Assembly: GCA_030220185.1 (NCBI GenBank)
Contig: JASPKZ010004955.1
Span: 1,426,001 to 1,490,000, forward strand
Direction: 5' to 3'
Length of the DNA: 64,000 nucleotides
Source: Diploptera punctata
Lineage: Eukaryota > Arthropoda > Insecta > Blattodea > Blaberidae
Shown here: positions 10,997 through 20,991 of the stretch, piece by piece
Layout of the letters: each line of letters begins with the position of its first letter
How positions within the stretch are numbered: the first letter of the stretch is position 1
The notes under the pieces: generated by a model
The model's database searches: none
Seen by the model: only the letters and a program-made list of their open reading frames with translations
Told to the model about the DNA's origin: nothing
Program-made: the position numbers and the translations under genes

Positions 10997-11558
10997 ATGT
11001 CTCGCCGCTGTAAGAATTCTCCTAATTTATTCTGTTACGTATGTGGAGAGTATTGTACAAAATCTCAGCGCAGAACTAGTTATAAATGCGTACAGTTTAT
11101 ATTTCGGGAACTATAGTAAATTTGGAGATACTGATACATATTGGGCCCCCCCCAATTTTTGCTGTACAAACTGCCAAAGTATTTTAATAGGGTGGTTAAA
11201 AGGTTCGCATTCGTGCATGCCATTTGCCATTCCAATGTTGTGGAGGGAACCTACGGACCACATCACTGACTTATTTCTGTATGGTCAATATATCTGGTTT
11301 CACTTAAAAAAATAAGCATTCTCCTCAGTATCCAAATTTGCAGTCAGCCATGCGACTGTTAAACATAGTGATTCTTCACCGAACTTGGATGACGTCAGCG
11401 ATGAACATGGCAAAAGGTTCCACGAAGACATTTTAGAAATGGAAAGGCGTTATAAAGGGAAATCAGTGACCAACATGCTTGCTGATTACTGCTGGCAACT
11501 TATCACAGACGTTTCGGAGCCATCTTATCGGCGTAATTCATCTAGTAAGAAGTTTTGA
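10997..11558 (+). pseudogene. RFH-family repeat protein relic, internally deleted
   Basis: Opens with MSRRCKNSPNLFCYVCGEYC, a Cys-pair start like an N-terminal zinc finger. A frameshift follows near 11110, then 10992-11315 gives 'YSKFGDTDTYWAPPNFCCTNC', 'MPFAIPMLWREPTDH' and, one frame over, a 'YFCMVNISGF'-type stretch. From about 11385 to the TGA at 11556 another frame encodes 'DEHGKRFHEDILEMERRYKG' and 'NMLADYCWQL'. The last block is the same C-terminal signature found at 44370-44880 on the minus strand. The middle of the protein is missing. I recognise this arrangement as a recurrent uncharacterised arthropod repeat protein, but know no established function; a transposase is possible and unproven. 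No terminal repeats found at this copy. Confidence 0.65.
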
Positions 11559-11879
11559 AAGGTGAGATTTTTGCTACAATTTAAGCATGTGTTGTAACGT
11601 AACTACTTATTTATCCTTCTTAGAAATAAAATATTTTTTTTAACTTCTTGGATCTTATATGATTTGGTTTTACATAGATCAATAGCTTCTAGCAATATTA
11701 TTGCAAAAAAAATTGAAACCAAGTGCAGATAAGCAATAAAATGCGAAATATGACGAAACATGTTCAACACGTCCTCGCAAAAAACTGTTAGGTGATAGAG
11801 AAAAACGGACTTCAAATTCGACATCAGCGCATGCCAATTAACTAAAATCACCTATTTTCATTTCTGCGAGCGACAAAAA

Positions 11880-12070
11880 GTTCAAATTTGTTGTTGTGTG
11901 TTAGCCGATGTTGCCTGGGAATCTACTTATCTCGATCTTCTTGGCATAAATGAGCTTAAAGACAAAATTCGTTGTTATGAGTTATCCGTAAAGTGCTGCT
12001 ATGCTTGCACAGGAATCTACGTACTTGTCTCGATCTTCTTGGCATCAATGAAAGACAAAAATGGTTATTG
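11880..12070. repeat. Two diverged units of the ~147-bp tandem family
   Basis: 'gggaatctacttatctcgatcttcttggcataaatgag..aaagac' (about 11925) and 'ggaatctacgtacttgtctc' with 'gatcttcttggcatcaatga' (about 12010) match 'cgggaatctactcatcccaatcttcttagcataaatgag..aaagac' in the 10113-10545 array. The two parts are separated by the RFH relic and flanking sequence. Soon after, at about 12350-12400, a '(acaa)n..cattcgtttgtatatat' end resembles common insect repeat termini. Confidence 0.65.
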
Positions 12071-13099
12071 TGAGTGATCCGTTAGAGATAAACATATGCT
12101 GTCACAGACTTTTTGTACAGCTTTTTGAGATATTCAATTCTGTGTACATTAGTTTTGTGTATTTGTTATGGTTTAGGCAGCATAAGCTATTTAAGCATCC
12201 AAAGAGCTACTTTTTTCACATTTTCCACTACAAAGGGCGATTTTTAAGGGTGGTAGGAGTTGAGTATCACAACTCTCTTATAGCCCATGTTCAACCTAGG
12301 AATCTCCTGAACATTTTGCGAAAAGTCCCATTGTAATCGGATCAACGGTATGGCCGCGCATAAACAAACAAACAAACATTCGTTTGTATATATTAGAGAA
12401 TGCTTGCAAGCCAAATTATTGCAGCCGCAAGCTTTTGATTGAAACAGAGAAATATGGACTCAATGGCTTGTAAATCACTTCAAGTCTTATGGCTCGAATC
12501 TCACAGCCCAAAATCTTCGCTTGTTGACATAAGCTGCAGCTATTTATAAATACTGCATGTGCATTAATGAAAGAGAATGCAGTCATAATTAAAGTACTTA
12601 TATGATGTGAGATCATCATCATGAACAAATTCGTTTTAGGCCATGTGGCCTGTATGGTAAACCTAGCGAAGATGGTCTTGTTCTTGCTTTGTCGTATGAT
12701 GTGAGATATGTATTATTTTACTTGTTTTTATACTTGTCTAAAGCATCATGCTTCAGTAAATATGTTTTATAGATTAGCGTCTTAACTGCTACACCAATTT
12801 ACTACAGATTTTACTTATTTTCTGGGACACAAAACCCAGTAGTTTATTTTCAATATGAAAAGTTTGTCATTGAGTTATTCTGTATAACAAATATTATGTA
12901 AAATTCCACGTGCAGTTATTATCAAATCTATAAAAAATAGATTACTTAAGATAATTTTAGGAAAGTAGTGGTAAACAGTGAAAATCAGCATAAAAGAGTA
13001 GCAAATTAAATAGCAGATGTTATATAAATAAAATACCTTTTTTACACATAATTATTAAAATGAGGAGAGTTTATTATAACTATCTAACTCATTTTTCAC
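12071..13099. other. Non-coding stretch
   Basis: The open frame at 12061-12336 lies against repeat sequence and has no domain. A possible minus-strand tRNA-like A-box occurs near 12776-12803. Nothing else is supported. Confidence 0.45.
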
Positions 13100-13307
13100 T
13101 ATGAAACCCTATCCAGAGCTAATGTTTTCCAATTATTCCCTGTATAATTTACTTCCCTCAAATCATAGTTAATGTTATTCTCCCCACCTCATTCTTGGTC
13201 TACCAACTGGGTGTTTTCTCTCTGGTTTTCTTACAAGAGGCTTCCATGCATGTCTTTCATTCCCCATTCATGTCACATGTCCTGCCCATTGCAGTCTACG
13301 AGACTTA

Positions 13308-14805
13308 ACTGCTCAAAACAATTAGAGGAACACTTGTAATAAATTGAATAAGTAATTGTTTTTTAAAGCTGTGATGCTGAAAGTTGGACAATATGTAAAT
13401 TGAATTATTAATTTTATCATTGGATACAAATTTTAAAGATCCATGGCCTAAATACAGAGAAATTACCTCAAATAACAAATATAGAGAATTTTTTTATTTT
13501 GGAAGGTACTAGCCACTTCTAATTAGTAAGCTTCCTGATGTTGCTATAGTGACGAATGTTGATTATTGCCTTGTTTATTGAAGTCTCTGACAAAATGAGG
13601 CATTTAAATGAGTTTGAAGTGTATCATGCTCTACATTTTTTACGGCAAGGTCAATCTCTGCGACAAGTGGCTAGAGAGCTTGGGGTTTCTCCTTCTGTGG
13701 TGTCCAGGTTACGCAACAGGCACAGAGAGGTAGGTAGTATTGTAGAAGACGTGGCCAGGGCCGTAAATTCAAATCAAGCCCCCAGGATGACAGATACGTT
13801 GTTCTTTCTGCTCTTCAACAGCGTACAAAAACTGCAAAAGACCTGGGTTTCAGACCAAACCATAAGGAAAGAGAATATTCATCCAAAAAGGCCCGTTAAA
13901 AAACCACGCTTAGCAAATGGGCATAAGGCAGCAAGACGTACGTATGCTGAAACCCATGGTGATTGGAACCTGAACCAGTGGGAGTCTGTGCTCTTCTTGG
14001 ACAAATCCAGGTATCGTCTTACATGTTGTGATGGTCGATTGAGGGTGTGGGGACGGCCAGGAGAAAGATTTTCTGCGGAGGCTGTACAGGAAATTGATAG
14101 ATTCGGAGGAGGTGCCATAATGGTGTGGGCCGGAGTTATGTACAACAATCGTACGGACCTTGTACTTGTTCCCCAGCGACTGAATGCTGTCCGATATATC
14201 GAGCACGTTCTGGAAGAGCATGTAGTACCTGCTGCCATTGGAGTAGGCCCTGAATTTCTGTTTATGCAGGATAATGCCAGGGCACATTCTGCGGCTGTCA
14301 TCAGGTATTTCCTGAGGAGGAATGAAATTGAGGTAATGGAGTGGCCAGCGGTCAGCCCAGACCTCAACCCTATTGAACACTTGTGGGATCTTCTAGACAG
14401 GAAGGTCAGGAACCGACATCAAGCTCCACAAACTCTGCAGCAACTTGGAGATGCTCTGAAGGAGGAGTGGGAGAATATCCCACAAGAGGAAATCCAGAAT
14501 CTTATTGGAAGCATGCCACGAAGGTGCCAAACTGTCATCGAATGTCGTGGAGGCCATACATGATACTAACTCTATATAACGAGTGTTTATCTTTGAAAAA
14601 TAAGCACAAGATTCAATTGCTTACATAGCGGAATTATTTGAAAAGTTAATTGTCAGCATTATTCATTTGTTTTTACTGACATGAGCAATAAATAAATAAA
14701 TAAGTAACCACAAATAATGTACTTTATTAATTTCATGTTTGTACCTTTATACAGTGAAAAAATATTTGCATATTTCATAGTGTTCCTCTAATTGTTTTGA
14801 GCAGT
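13308..14805 (+). mobile_element. Tc1-like element a, inserted in a LINE
   Basis: 26-bp terminal inverted repeats begin ctgctcaaaacaattagagg at the left (13309) and mirror at the right (...ttgttttgagcag, to 14804/14805). The right flank has TA (14805-14806); the left flank appears mutated (taa). It carries one decayed transposase on the plus strand. LINE coding sequence resumes on both sides, so the target was the LINE. Confidence 0.9.
13595..14563 (+). pseudogene. Tc1-family transposase relic (DD34E spacing kept)
   Basis: A start at 13595 (MRHLNEFEVYHALHFL) is preferred over the upstream ATG at 13556, since the family begins near this residue. An N-terminal helix-turn-helix follows (LRQVARELGVSPSVVSRL). 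The next ~70 residues are out of register: the expected linker with GRP(R/K) motif and most of the second helix-turn-helix are deleted or frameshifted, and recognisable sequence resumes at 'VSDQTIR' and 'RPVKKPRLANGHKAARRTYA'. Catalytic landmarks: 'LFLDKSRY' (D1; usual DES is DKS), 'MQDNARAH' (D2) and 'SPDLNPIEHLWD' (E), with 34 residues between D2 and E. Long open frame, but an intact enzyme is unlikely. Confidence 0.85.
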
Positions 14806-15695
14806 ATATCTGGCTTTCTATAAAGACTATGTACTTCACTGTTATGTAATTTTCTCCATTCACCTGTCTGTTCATCTCTCTTTGGTCCAAAAATGTTCCT
14901 AAGAACTTTATTCTCAAATACTCTTAATCTCCTTTCCTCCCTTTGAGTAAGAGTCCATGTTTCACATCCATATAATATAACTGGTAGAATAACAGTTTTA
15001 TATATTTTCAGTTTAACATTTTTTTTAAAGGAGTTGGGACGTCAAGAGTCCCTGTAATGCATAATAGCACACAATTTCCAGAATTGAGCTTATGTTTAAT
15101 TTCCTTGAGCATCTCATTTCTATTGTTCCTAGGTATTTGAATTCAGTCACTTCCTCAAAATTTCCCTCATTTGTCATTAGCTGTCCATTTCCATTATATA
15201 ATGTATTTCTATGTGTGACCATGCATTTAGTTTTATTGATATTTACTTCCAGTCTCAATTTCTTAGTGTTACTCAATAGTGTATGCGTGTTGGCCTTTAG
15301 TATCTCCTCGTTTTTGCCCAATAGTTCTAAATCATCAGCATAAACTAACAGCTTATTAACACCATTGAGTTGTAGACCTTCTTTATCCTCTAAAGATTTG
15401 ATGGCATGCTCAAATACAAAATTAAATAGTAGAAGAGATAGTGCATTTCCAACCCATTATGGATTTCAAAAGTATCCGAAAACTGTTTGCCTACACGCAC
15501 CCTACTATTTGTGCCATTTAGATGCATAGAATATATTGTGATAATTGTTTTAGTGAAGTAAACTGAATCAATATACTATATACCAATGTTCATTCGATAA
15601 AGTTAATATGATTATTGTAATGCCGATAAAATATTATTAAGTCTTGTCAGTAAAGATCCATCATTATCTTAAGTAGTGATAATGTAAGTTTCATC

Positions 15696-16036
15696 CACTG
15701 TAGCTGAGTGGTTAAGGCAAGATGCCTTGGCACAGAGTTACAGGACTTGCACTGGTTCGAGTGTCCATGGGGAAAGAAAATTTCTTATAAAATTTGGCCA
15801 GTATGGGACCGGTGCCCATCTAGTATCATGATGCATTCAGGTAGTTATAATAAGTAGTGGCTCCAGGTTGAGAAAACCAGTTATAACGGTTGAGGAACCT
15901 GACAGCTGACCACATATCACCCCTAAATTGGCTGCATGATCATCTATCTCTGTGATTAACACATGTGGCTGTGTGGCCAGCAGCTGGAAGGTAGGCCAAG
16001 GGCCTTATAGGCCTGTCACACCATGGAGTTAATTAA
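15696..16036 (+). repeat. SINE family 2, copy 2, with a perfect 10-bp TSD
   Basis: The tRNA-like head has an A-box 'tagctgagtggttaaggc' and B-box 'ggttcgagtgtcc'. The body shares blocks with 654-977 and 39139-39477 and ends 'caccatggagttaatta'. Flanking direct repeats AAGTTTCATC at 15686-15695 and 16037-16046 are identical, showing target-primed insertion. The LINE partner is not identified. Confidence 0.92.
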
Positions 16037-16046
16037 AAGTTTCATC

Positions 16047-16276
16047 AACATTCATTTCATGAAAGAATGAGACAAGCCGAATAAGAATATCAAAGCATTT
16101 TTTAAGCCTCAAGCTTCTCACTTTGGCTCAAAAAGCACATGTTTAACTTACGAAGTAGACATCTAACAGATGGAAGTTGCAGTAACCACTATACACATGC
16201 TGGACACCACATGCACACAATAGCGCAGATATGAACTTCATGGCTTGTGATAAAGGCCCATAGAGGATATCTAATA
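16047..16276. other. Non-coding gap
   Basis: No feature seen between the SINE and the Tc1 element. Confidence 0.4.
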
Positions 16277-16278
16277 TA

Positions 16279-17790
16279 CACTGCTCAAAAAAATTAGGGG
16301 ATATTGTAGAATAACCTATTAAGACTATGTTTTTAGGAACAGTATTAGATGCAATCACTTTCTATTACTCCAAAAGAATGTAAACAAGAGTTTGAAGTCA
16401 TTACGTAACCTCTGTACCACACCAGATGTCAAAGAGATCCTGATTAGGAATATGGCAAACAAACAAAGCAACATTAACATGGGTGAAAATGTTTCTTTAG
16501 TATGGTGTATGGTCTCCTCGAACGGCCAGCACTGCCTCACACCTGTGTGGCATTGATGCAATGAGGTTAGCAATGAGTTCTTGGGGGATACGTGACCACT
16601 CTTCCATAAGAGCAATGTGCAGCTCTGGAACAGTTGTGGGAGGTGCTGGTCTGCCTGCAATGCATCTGTCTAATGCATCCCACACATGCTCAATCGGATT
16701 TAAGTCCGGGGAGGAAGCTGGCCATTGCATACGCTCGATACCCTCCACTTCCAGCATGTCGTCCACCAAGCCAGCTCTGTGGCGTCGTGCATTATCGTCC
16801 ATAAAAAGAAAAGAATCACCTATGGCACCAGCATAAGGCACGACAAAAGGTCGGAGAATCTCATCTCTATACCTTACCACAGTCAAAGTACCACCTTGGA
16901 TGACGTAGAGGTCCGTACGTCCACCACTACTGACTCCTGCCCACACCATCAATCCACCGCCACCATATGGGGATCTTTCACGTACAAAAGCTGGATTGTT
17001 TCGTGTCCCTTTTTCCCTCCAGATGAATACACGCCGACTATCACATTCCACGTTGAATCGCGACTCATCAGAAAAAAGAACTGATCTCCATTCGGCATGC
17101 CTCCACCCACGATGTTCCTCCGCCCAGTTTCTGCGATCTCTACGGTGTTGTGGAGTTAACCTGGTACACACCATGGGCCTACGGGCATAGAGACCACTTC
17201 CATGCAGTCGATTACGGACAGTTTGAGTTGACACCCTGCGTCCTGTTGCTGTTTGAAGTGTATTTCGCAGTTGAGTTGCATTCTGCTGTCTATTCCGACG
17301 GGCTGTTAACATGAGGTAACGGTCATCCCTTGCTGTTGTTGCCCGTGGTCGACCTTGTCCGGCTCTTCTGTGAACAGTATCTGTTCTTTGAAAACGATTC
17401 CAAAGTCTGGAAATCACGCTTTGAGACACCCCAATGGCTTGTGCCACCTCTTGTTGTGTCTGTCCAGCTTCCATCCTTCCTATGGCCCTCCAAGCCATTG
17501 GTTCAGGTAAATCACGTTGTCGAGGCATTACTGTCCCTAAGGCAAGTCATTCACTAACTGAAAACTGGACTGGATTTAAAAACAGCAACAAAACATTCAC
17601 CTCCACACCACCCTTTCACATCAACAGTACAGACACTGCCCTCTGGTGTGGTACCGAGGTTACGTAACAACTTCAAACTCTTGTTTACATTATCTTGGAG
17701 TAATAGAAAGTGATTGCATCTAATACTATTCCAAAAAACATAGTCTTAATAGGTAATTCTACAATATCCCCATAATTTTTTTGAGCAGTG
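16279..17790 (-). mobile_element. Tc1-like element b, complete, ~150-bp TIRs, intact transposase
   Basis: Starts cactgctcaaaaaaattagg (16279) and ends in the mirror ...aatttttttgagcagtg (17790), flanked on both sides by TA (16277-16278, 17791-17792). The inverted repeats are long: the left arm 16279-16427 matches the right arm 17641-17790 through 'acctattaagactatgtttt', 'agatgcaatcactttctatt' and 'gtaaacaagagtttgaag', with only scattered mismatches. Total 1512 bp. Single transposase on the minus strand. Confidence 0.95.
16497..17528 (-). CDS. Tc1-family transposase, full length, DD34E
   Basis: A DDE transposase that would bind the element's inverted repeats and cut and paste it at TA sites in the nucleus. 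At 343 residues it is the expected length. Residues 1-48 form the first helix-turn-helix (QTQQEVAQAIGVSQSVISRL at 23-42), with a GRPR AT-hook-like linker at 59-62 and a second helix-turn-helix about 80-125. The catalytic core has D154 (LFSDESRF), D245 (MDDNARRH) and E280 (SPDLNPIEHVWD), with 34 residues between the second Asp and the Glu. The GGGGLMVWAG motif is present at about 189-198. The start MPRQRDLPEP lies just inside the right TIR arm and the stop just inside the left arm. No frameshift or internal stop. Only copy in the window with an open frame and matching ends; activity is inferred, not shown. Confidence 0.95.
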   Translation of the reverse strand: MPRQRDLPEPMAWRAIGRMEAGQTQQEVAQAIGVSQSVISRLWNRFQRTDTVHRRAGQGRPRATTARDDRYLMLTARRNRQQNATQLRNTLQTATGRRVSTQTVRNRLHGSGLYARRPMVCTRLTPQHRRDRRNWAEEHRGWRHAEWRSVLFSDESRFNVECDSRRVFIWREKGTRNNPAFVRERSPYGGGGLMVWAGVSSGGRTDLYVIQGGTLTVVRYRDEILRPFVVPYAGAIGDSFLFMDDNARRHRAGLVDDMLEVEGIERMQWPASSPDLNPIEHVWDALDRCIAGRPAPPTTVPELHIALMEEWSRIPQELIANLIASMPHRCEAVLAVRGDHTPY

Positions 17791-17792
17791 TA

Positions 17793-18414
17793 TATATATT
17801 TGCTATTTTTTTGGATTGATTTCTAAATTGTAATGTTGAGTTTAAGTGCTTTTGCATCTTAGATGTGCCCTTAAGTAGGAGAAAAATGATCATATGTGCT
17901 AAGGATCTATAAGTAATAATGTCATTGATGGTGCTGACATAGGATTCAAACCTAATTTCTTTATATAAACACCACAGATGTGTATTCAACATATCCGAAT
18001 TTGTTTTAGTCACAGAATTTCATTGATTCTCACAAATCATTTGCTGCTAATAATGCTTTTGATTCACAATTATTAATCACTCACATCAGTTCTTTCTACT
18101 CACTTAGATTGCTTTCTTGACTCTAAAGGTCGCTTCACTGGTCCAACTATTCAAACACAACTGGCTCTCCTGCCCCTCAAAACTGCTTATATGTGCGATG
18201 GTAGGAACATTCTTGGTGCCCAGTTGAAAGTTTTCCAGAATGGGAAGAAAAAAAAAACTTTTCCAGAAAGGTGTATAGATCGCATGTGGAAAATTCTCTG
18301 TGGAATTTCCGATTCATGAGTCAAAAGCTCACAAACATCATACATGATGAGACACAACTTTCACCGCCTGCAAAATTCAAAAGCCAGCCCAACATTTACC
18401 ATATTAATAATAAT
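17793..18414. other. Mostly non-coding; a ~75-codon open stretch of unknown origin
   Basis: From about 18105 one plus frame reads DSKGRFTGPTIQTQLALLPL and continues to a stop near 18318. The composition looks protein-like, but no family is recognised. The rest shows nothing. Confidence 0.35.
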
Positions 18415-18482
18415 AATAAACATAAAATTAAAGTATAAAATTATCTTATAGGCCTTACGGGACTAGTCCCATCATCAGCAGA
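18415..18482 (-). ncRNA. Hammerhead-ribozyme-like fragment of a PLE terminus
   Basis: Minus strand: ctgatga (18478-18472), then a 12-base perfect palindrome gggactagtccc (stem II), then gtaag (18458-18454), one change from the GAAA box of hammerheads. The downstream 'ggcctataagataatttta' looks like the end of a Penelope-type element. No RT sequence is next to it, so this is a solo fragment. Confidence 0.5.
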
Positions 18483-20009
18483 AGGAGCAGAAGATAACAT
18501 TGCCAAGAAATTGTCTTGAATGGTACAAGATCATAACATTGTACAAAGGGTTGAAACATCTTTCTTACTCCCTCATGCAAAGCTTTAGTCCATCTGCTTC
18601 ATTAACCGCAGAGTCGAAGGGGAAAGGGACATTTGGTGGTGTCATCATTGACAGATTTCTACTCCCCTTCAGGAAAAAGCAGTTTAAAAAATAGTAATGG
18701 TGCTTCCAAAGAGTTTATATTTAATTTATCACTTGTGTAATTATAGGTTAAGGGCAGGTATTTGAACTTTTAGTTTAATGAGATAGTCATTAAATATAGC
18801 AAGATATACTAAATTCATAATATTTACAGTATTACAAGACATACAGTTGACATATTTTGCAAAACCAATATTTCCATGTTGACACGTAAGAGCTGCAAAA
18901 AAGCATTTCTCCAAAATATATTGCAGGTTTTGGTCAGATCTAGTCTAGTAACTATAATCCTCAGTGAATATTTATCTTAAAAACTGAGTTAGTATAAAAG
19001 CCAAGATTTTCTCTTTTATTCCTGCAAGAATTTAATATTCTTGTGAGTGTAATTGTGACAGTGATAAAGTATGATGTGTTAAGAATGTCTGGGAAAAAAT
19101 CTTAAAAACACTTAATAAAACAACCCACAGACATCATAAAAATTTTAAATCACTAGGACCTGCAGGGCCATAACTACGAGTACTAATTGTAGAAATTCGA
19201 AATGAGTGCAATAACAAGAAAGCTTATACCGGTACCATAAAGTGTGAAATTCGAAAATCCTGGGATTTTTCGAGGTTTAATTAATTGAATGTCCTAACTT
19301 GACATTCACTTAAAATAGATCTACATGTAGAAGTTAGAAAATAAGTTACCGGCATCACCCGAATTTCAACAAGTTCCTGATTAATCAGAAATAATCACTT
19401 TGCAACACATTGGCTGGTAAACATAAACCTTGTATTACATATTTTGAAGAGAAAAATTTTCGCCTAGACTTATGCCTAATACTAGCAAAATTTGTGCATG
19501 CTTGTTTTAATGTTATATAAGATTAATACTTGAGAGCCTCTCCTGATTTTTGAATTTATGAGCCACCCTGATCAGATCCATTTTCTCCAACCAAAGAATA
19601 ATTTCACCATATATTATGACACCCCTTGTTCTACATATCCAAGCTAAATCATGTTGGTATGAGAGCAAATGTGTTGGTGCACAAAAAAAGTTATAGATTT
19701 GAAGGAGGATATAACAGCATTCCCACTGAATTTTGTTTTCAGTCATTGAAGGTATTAGATCGTTTAAAAGCACAATCTTACTACTCTGCTGTATACTTTG
19801 TAAACTCTTAATAGAGGATGTGACGTGCATAAGAGAAGAATTACAACCCTATTCATAAATTCCAAGCATGTTTCCTTCTTCCAGATTTAACATACCAGAT
19901 TTAACATAGACAAGTAGTAGTAAAGATTGAATTCATTATTTTTATTAAAAAGACTGGTGGCTGTGATTCCAAATACAATTTTAACAAAGCAGTAGGCAAA
20001 TTCATATTT
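18483..20009. other. Non-coding, with a short SINE-1 fragment
   Basis: Positions about 19440-19500 ('tttgaagagaaaaattttcg', then 'cctagacttatgcctaatac') are a minus-strand SINE-1 tail and B-box remnant. The open frames at 18500-18694, 19513-19830 and 19887-20099 show no domain. Confidence 0.45.
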
Positions 20010-20355
20010 GAAGAGAAAAATTATATGCTCAGACTGGGGTTTGAACCTCTGACTTTCTAGGCCAATGCTCTTCCCCTGAGCACTCCATTCTAAACACAAT
20101 TTTTTCTCTTATACATTGTTAATTCCCAATCGCTGAATGCTATGAGCCTTTGCTCAATTATGCAAACTGCAGCTTCTTATTTAAGAAGACATTTATTGGG
20201 AATTTAAACAGTACTTTATAAAGCCAGTAGGGCTTCTTTCAATGTTTCTATTATTAATTTAATGTCAAAGATCCTGGGTTCAAACCCCAGTCTGAGTGTA
20301 TTATTTTTCTCTTCAAATATATTTTTTCTTCAGTGAGAAGTATTAAATTAATAAT
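20010..20355. repeat. Inverted pair of SINE-1 tRNA-like heads (copy 2)
   Basis: The minus-strand head runs from about 20095 down to 20025 (B-box complement 'actggggtttgaacc'); the plus-strand partner is a half-head at about 20255-20300 ('gatcctgggttcaaacccca'). Between them lie 'tctcttatacattgttaatt', 'aatgctatgag', 'gctcaattatgca' and 'cagcttcttatttaagaag', matching the core of 5977-6312. Both outer flanks carry the family tail ('tttgaagagaaaaattat' on the left, 'tttttctcttcaaatata' on the right, then 'cttcagtgagaag'). Confidence 0.72.
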
Positions 20356-20989
20356 AAAAGGCAAATTCATATTTAAAAATACTGTATTGAGGAATATAAT
20401 AATAGAAAGTTAATTCTAATTAATATATATCATCTGTTGAATGTAGACAAACACACATATTTAAAACTATCTAAGGAATATAGGCCTGATAATAAAAAAT
20501 TAATTCCGCCAGAGAAGCCAGCCATCTGTTGGCTGTAATTAACGTAACTAGAAACAAAAATTTACACCTGACTTAGGATTTGAAGGAGTTCTTGGGTTCA
20601 AATCCCAGTTGTGGTGGAAATTTTCTTTGTGATTATATTAAAATAAAAATTGTCAATCATATTTTTAGTCGTAAAAAATTGTGCTCTCTTTATTGGATAT
20701 GGAAATGTAGCCTTTTTCTTTTCTAAGATATCAAAATGAATAGAAGTGATGATTATATATATGACATGATATGATTATATATATATGACATGAAAAGCAA
20801 AATAAATGCCTGAACCAGAATTTAAACCGAAGACCTCTATATAAACATGAAAATACATACATGTAGTCAAGAGAATATATTGTATTTTATGTCAAATGTA
20901 GTAATTATTATTATTATTAACATATTGATTTCAGGTACATGTATGTTACGTCAGTTCATTTATTTCCTTGTTAATTATAGTAAAGTTGG
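20356..20989. other. Non-coding, tRNA-like scraps
   Basis: 'cttgggttcaaatcccagtt' near 20592 and 'cctgaaccagaatttaaacc' near 20812 (minus) are isolated B-box-like remnants of SINE heads. A TA-rich 'atatatatgacatgat' repeat occurs near 20752-20790. Confidence 0.4.
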
Positions 20990-20991
20990 TA

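Larger units (their letters stand above)
13100..15545 (-). pseudogene. LINE reverse transcriptase relic (RTE/Jockey-like), split by a Tc1 element
   Basis: On the minus strand, from 15545 down: NGTNSRVRVGKQFSD with a 'HNGL' pre-motif, then 'LSLLLFNFVFEHAI', 'LVYADDLELLGKNEE' (RT motif C, YADD, near 15340), 'LEVNINKTKCMV' and 'VTEFKYLG' (15025-15321 open frame). Further down are remnants of the C-terminal region, '..RDEQTGEWRKLHN..SLYRKPD'. The frame is then cut by the Tc1 element at 13308-14805 and resumes as 'SRRLQWAGHVT', 'GRPRMRWGE' and 'YDLREVNYTGNNWKTLALDR', with a stop near 13100. The two halves join sensibly across the insertion. Several frameshifts and stops; inactive. Confidence 0.85.

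Noticed and set aside
12061..12336. 91-codon open frame
   Set aside because: Begins inside the diverged tandem repeat and runs into a repeat terminus; no domain.
13879..14380. Two long minus-strand open frames (162 and 156 codons)
   Set aside because: They are antisense to the plus-strand Tc1 transposase relic, which has clear motifs; the frames are by-products of its codon use.
16561..17667. Several plus-strand open frames
   Set aside because: Shadows of the intact minus-strand Tc1 transposase and its TIR.
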